Origin: Protostelium mycophagum
Taxonomy: Eukaryota; Evosea; Variosea; Protosteliida; Protosteliaceae
DNA length: 34,030 nt
Direction of reading: 5' to 3'
Assembly (NCBI GenBank): GCA_002081555.1
Contig: MZNV01002582.1
Coordinates: forward strand, 1 to 34,030
Shown: one piece after another, positions 30,380 to 34,030 of the stretch
Layout of the letters: each line of letters opens with the position of its first letter
How positions within the stretch are numbered: position 1 is the stretch's first letter
Translations under genes and position numbers: made by a program
The notes under the pieces: generated by a model
What the model saw: only the letters and a program-made list of their open reading frames with translations
What the model was told of the DNA's origin: nothing
The model's database searches: none

Positions 30380-30869
30380 ATGACAAGCGAGCCGAAAGGA
30401 TTTGTGGAAGATGAGCTGCAGAGAATCCGCGACATGTTTGACAAAGGAGAGATGCAAGCCTTTGGTGATGACACAATACCATGATCAAGACTCAAATCCT
30501 CAGGAGTGAATCAAAAGAATGTGCTAAGTGAGCTCCAACGAATAAGAGAATTGCAAGCACACGTTGCGGATCGCCAGATGTCCATCGCAACCAGCACAGT
30601 GTAAGAGCATTTCTTGACTATTGAGAATCTGAAGACTGGAAGGCAATATTTGAGCAAGAAAAGTGATATCGCGGAAGAGCAGGATTTATTTCAAGATCAA
30701 ATGACTCTCATGGATTCTTTATCCGTCTCGGTGAGTAAAAAATACTCGAAAATGTAAAATTGTTCTCATGATGTTCAGATGAATTCTATATGCGACTCAA
30801 TGTAAGTGTCATATTTATCATCATTGTTTTAACACCTGCAGCACACAAGTACAGAAGATAATGGAATAA
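30380..30869 (+). CDS. Small coiled-coil protein, 106 aa
   Basis: Exons 30380-30464, 30504-30600, 30643-30730, 30779-30801 and 30842-30869, all in phase, ending QVQKIME. It is largely helical with heptad-spaced leucines and isoleucines (VLSELQRIRELQAHVADRQM, LFQDQMTLMDSLSVSMNSI). No signal or membrane segment is seen. The repeated ELQRIR (in DELQRIRDMF and SELQRIRELQ) hints at an internal duplication. It resembles small subunits of vesicle or microtubule complexes in style only. No family is recognised. Confidence 0.7.
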
Positions 30870-30996
30870 ATTGGAAACATTTGGTGTTCAAATGATGCCA
30901 TGCCACCCAAAAGATTCTATAAAGAACAGATGATAAATCTGGCTGCAGGGGAGGAAGAAGAAGGTCAAATAAATGAAAATAAATATGCATGTAAGA

Positions 30997-33633
30997 CTAT
31001 ATTTTTGATTCTAAAGAATAGGCATATCCATGGTTTCTCTTTTGTTGTGATGGTGTGACTGCCTTTGCGAGTGCAGACGGACACAAGATGAAGATCTTCT
31101 TCATCAGTGCATTCCTATTCTCATGCAATTCGTCATGTTCATCCAGTTGTTGTGTCAGTTCAAGTGAAAGTTCTGCAGAAATTGAGTGAGACATGTCTTT
31201 GTGCTTTAAACATTTTCCGCATCATATTTATCTCATCTAATTTAGATTTATTTTTTATGCTAAAAATAGATGATAGATGACATACCTGATATCGTGCTCA
31301 TAAAATATTTGGACAAATTTCCCAACTCTCTGTTTGACATCTTCATACCAGCATCTACACTCGTCGACATACAATCTACAATACACCTCTGTACTCACGT
31401 TGATCTATAAATAGCTTCCTCACAAACCGATACGACGACGACCCCGGCGCGATGGGAGCGGATCCCGCGAGTGTTGCGGCTGTGGCCGCGTTGCATACCG
31501 GGGATTCTTTGTTTATCGCGGTTTCTACCGTGATCATGTCGCGGAACACTCTGGGCTCCTCTGTCATCATGTCTGATGCCAGGCCTCTATACTTATCTAA
31601 CTCTTCGAATAATTCGCTGTTGTTTGTCTTTTGCATGACCTGGAGATGTATTCAGTTGGTGAAGTTCTTGCGGTAAGGCTACCGTATTCGTCTCGATAAC
31701 AACCGTACTCATCAAATGTGGTTACAACCGTGAAAAATAGAATTATACCTTGAACATCACGTGACCCAGCGTTGTAGATACGATCAATTGAAATTGTTCC
31801 AACGCTTTAGAGATATTCTTGAAATCTTCGTGATTTCTCCAAGTGTGCATCAATAATTCCTGCATCATTTCACTACTCATGACGTCATATATATCACCTC
31901 TAGTTGGGATATATATTGTGGGATCCGTTTCAGCGGGGTAACAAGGTCCATACGCAGCGCGGAATCGTTGCTGTTGATTCTCTTAATCCACTCTTGGATC
32001 TCAGAGCCTCCTTCGTCGTATTGTTGCATGAATTCCTCGAAGTGAAAGCAATAGTCTTGGTACACATCGTCCAATGATGGTGCCTGCATGTGTAAACTAA
32101 AAATAAAATAAATTATATTTGTGAATTCTGAATATTTTATTTTACTTTTAAAAATAAAATATAGCAGTTGATGAGATTTAGAATATTTTCACCATCTGTA
32201 TGAATATATCTCCAATAAGTTGGTCGTTGTTCCAGTTAGAGACTCTCTCGTTCAGTTTATCACCGAGTTCTACGTGCTGTCTCAACACCTGCACACGTCA
32301 TCATCTCTAATGTGCGTGTCACATACTTGTTTTATATTTCCAAACATCAATACGGATTGGTTCTCTGGGTTCTTATTTATCGGTTCAACATACCTCTTTT
32401 TCACATTATTTCTCATGTCGATCATCATGATACTCACTTGGAGGATGGAGGACAAGGAGCTGATGTATTCTTTCTCGCCAGATAGAATGTCTTTGACGAT
32501 CCAGTCTCGTGTGACCAGGTAGGCTGTGCGATCTTCTGGTGGCTACACGATTTAATTTCCCAGAAAAAATAAAGAGGATGATGAACACACCAGCGAGTCC
32601 AGATCTGATGGCAGGTGTTCTTCATCAAAATCGAAATCATAAGAAGAAGGAGTGTATTGTGAAGCCCCAGTGTGTGTCATTCTTAATATTTTAATACTCA
32701 TGTACTCTCATAGACATCACCTCAATATGGTGCTCATCATCTTGTTTTGGATATTAATGCAGAATCTGTTGAGTGAACCAAACTTCTCTTTGATATTGTA
32801 TATCTTTACACTTTAATTTAGATGATAAAGAGGTGTGCGTCACCTCCTGATCTGACTTTTTATGAACAGGTTGCGATAAGAAATCGAAACACGGGTTGTC
32901 TTCCACGTATCTGTTGATGTCCATGTCGTCATCTTCTGCAGATGTAAAGAGGTGTGTGTCTTTGAGTTTGTTATTACAAGCAGTGAATATGTCCTCTTCG
33001 CTCAAGTCAAATAACACTGGTGGTTCCTGTAAACATCAATGAAGAATATTCAATAATATTATTACTTTAGGTTTCTGTGTTATTTTAGGTGTTGTGGAGG
33101 GGTCCTCTCCAAACGAAAAATCACTCGATTTTTCAAAATCATCGAAATCACCAAAACCATTCTCTTCAAATTCACCAAAATCAGCATCAAAGGTCTGTGT
33201 TTTCGATTCCATGGCAAAATCAGCATCAAATTTTGAATTGCTATCTTCAAATTCTCCAAAATCAGCATCAAAAGCCTGCGTTTTAGAATCTGTTTCCTCT
33301 CCAAAGGCTACTTCCTCTGTCTCTGCTTCGATCTCCTCCGCTAGATCTTTGAGCAAACATAAAAAGAGAAAACACCACTTGTCGTCTCGACCTTTTCAGT
33401 TGAGTTGTCCACCATGTTTGGGTCATCCTCCTTGTCTGATACTTCTTCTTGTAATTGTTGAGCAGGTACGTTTTCAAGTTCTTCTGGATTGATCTCTAAG
33501 TTTGTCTCAACTGATTCAAATCCTTGATCCTCCTCCTGAACGACGGAATCCTGTAGGCGCTGAACAATCAAGATCTCTTGATGAGCTGGGATCTAACCTG
33601 TACCAGGGTTTGTTCATCTGGATTGCTCTCCAT
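30997..33633 (-). CDS. Rho guanine nucleotide exchange factor (DH domain) with acidic DADFGEF repeats
   Basis: Exons (minus): 33633-33598, 33559-33376, 33346-33066, 33026-32844, 32704-32591, 32542-32438, 32395-32327, 32288-32193, 32083-31898, 31859-31749, 31639-31399, 31375-31286, 31196-30997; 631 residues. The first 230 residues are acidic and disordered, with repeats FDADFGEFE, FDADFAME, FDADFGEFEE and GFGDFDDFEK. The DH domain (about 278-440) shows VTRDWIVKDILSGEKEYISS (CR1), LMFGNIKQ and LVTPLKRIPQYISQL (CR3). It should load GTP on a Rho-family GTPase and act on the actin cytoskeleton. I see no obvious PH domain; the C-terminal 200 residues are helical (ELSLELTQQLDEHDELHENR) and might be BAR-like. 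The intron at 33375-33347 is only 29 nt, and the acceptor at 32705 is the least sure splice. Confidence 0.85.
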
Positions 33634-33785
33634 TTTGTTATCAACAACTACTACGTAGCGTGTCTTGGGTCGATTCACAAAATGTGCTATTCCAAAATAT
33701 TGGAGGGAACGGCAAAATGAAAATTTGAACAAGAAAAATAAAGTACAATCCTCGAATTATAAATATATTCTACAATATTCAATAT
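33634..33785. other. Short intergenic gap between two minus-strand genes
   Basis: About 150 bases holding the RhoGEF promoter and the 3' end of the next gene. TTTATTTTTCTTG near 33735-33750 gives an AATAAA on the minus strand. No other gene seen. Confidence 0.45.
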
Positions 33786-34030
33786 TCAATATTTTGGTTT
33801 TGTTCGTGTATTGTGAACCAAAATCTTGTGAACCAAAATCTCCATCTCATCCTTTTCTAAGATTTTCTGGACTTTAGTAAGTCTGACTTTATCTAATATG
33901 ATGTTGTGGTTGTAAACCACTTCTTCCACAGGAGGAACTGTTCTGACCCAAATTAGGGCATATCCTTTTTGTACTAGACGTTCTACAAGATATCCCTATA
34001 ATGAGTTAATGCTGATCAGCCTTGTTGTTC
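33786..34030 (-). CDS. C-terminal exon of an unidentified gene (5' part beyond the window)
   Basis: Last exon 33995-33786 on the minus strand, stop TGA at 33788-33786, preceded by an acceptor CATTATAG; sequence from 33996 to the edge is intron. The exon encodes about 69 residues, starting GYLVERLVQKGYALIWVRTV and containing NHNIILDKVRLTKVQKILEK. A 15-base tandem duplication near the end gives ILVHKILVHN. The charge pattern and the sustained open frame support coding, but the family is not recognised. Confidence 0.6.

Noticed and set aside
30900-30993. Short plus-strand frame starting MPPKRFYKEQ with an acidic run and a GTAAG donor
   Set aside because: Downstream sequence is occupied by the converging RhoGEF gene and no partner exon was found; probably 3' UTR of the coiled-coil gene.
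33094-33492. 132-codon plus-strand frame rich in Ser/Lys/Pro
   Set aside because: It is antisense to the acidic repeat exon of the RhoGEF, and its repeats mirror that exon.
1-34030. tRNA, rRNA, snRNA and CRISPR candidates
   Set aside because: No cloverleaf with A/B boxes, no conserved rRNA or major snRNA core words, and no regularly spaced repeats with unique spacers were seen by eye; a covariance-model scan would be decisive.

Overview
The window is nuclear DNA of a compact, AT-rich unicellular eukaryote. Genes are split by many GT-AG introns, mostly 36-45 nt with some of several hundred, intergenic gaps are short, and all three stop codons are used normally. An amoebozoan or another small-genome protist fits the layout, but the species cannot be read from the sequence. 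No rRNA, tRNA or CRISPR was seen. All gene models were spliced by hand, by matching frame, phase and family alignment.

Layout: 1-610 (-) 5' part of a secreted protein; 914-4074 (-) three-RRM CELF/Bruno-like RNA-binding protein; 4750-5967 (+) divergent actin; 6120-6830 decayed P450 copy; 6993-9595 (+) intact cytochrome P450; 10004-15906 (-) HEAT-repeat protein, PP4 regulatory subunit 1 type; 16165-17180 (+) single-pass membrane protein; 17637-17957 (-) hypothetical protein; 18209-25323 (-) chromomethylase-like cytosine-5 DNA methyltransferase; 26349-27053 (+) secreted protein; 27233-27849 (+) DOPA 4,5-dioxygenase family protein; 28342-28533 (+) tiny single-pass mitochondrial-type protein; 28686-30318 (-) CENATAC/CCDC84 homologue; 30380-30869 (+) small coiled-coil protein; 30997-33633 (-) RhoGEF (DH domain); 33786 to the right edge (-) C-terminus of another gene.

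The most striking gene is the DNA methyltransferase. It has a BAH domain, then the catalytic domain, and between catalytic motifs I and IV it carries three chromodomain-like modules, where plant CMT enzymes carry one. The genes do not form a pathway. They are neighbouring housekeeping, RNA-processing, signalling and chromatin genes.

The non-coding part is rich in structure. It holds a dispersed GCGGC-hairpin repeat family in introns of two different genes, CGGTAA/TTACCG words, GATGTCAT word arrays, a rearranged two-module repeat (17.4 kb and 25.6-25.9 kb), and perfect inverted repeats upstream of the actin, the secreted protein and the small mitochondrial-type gene.
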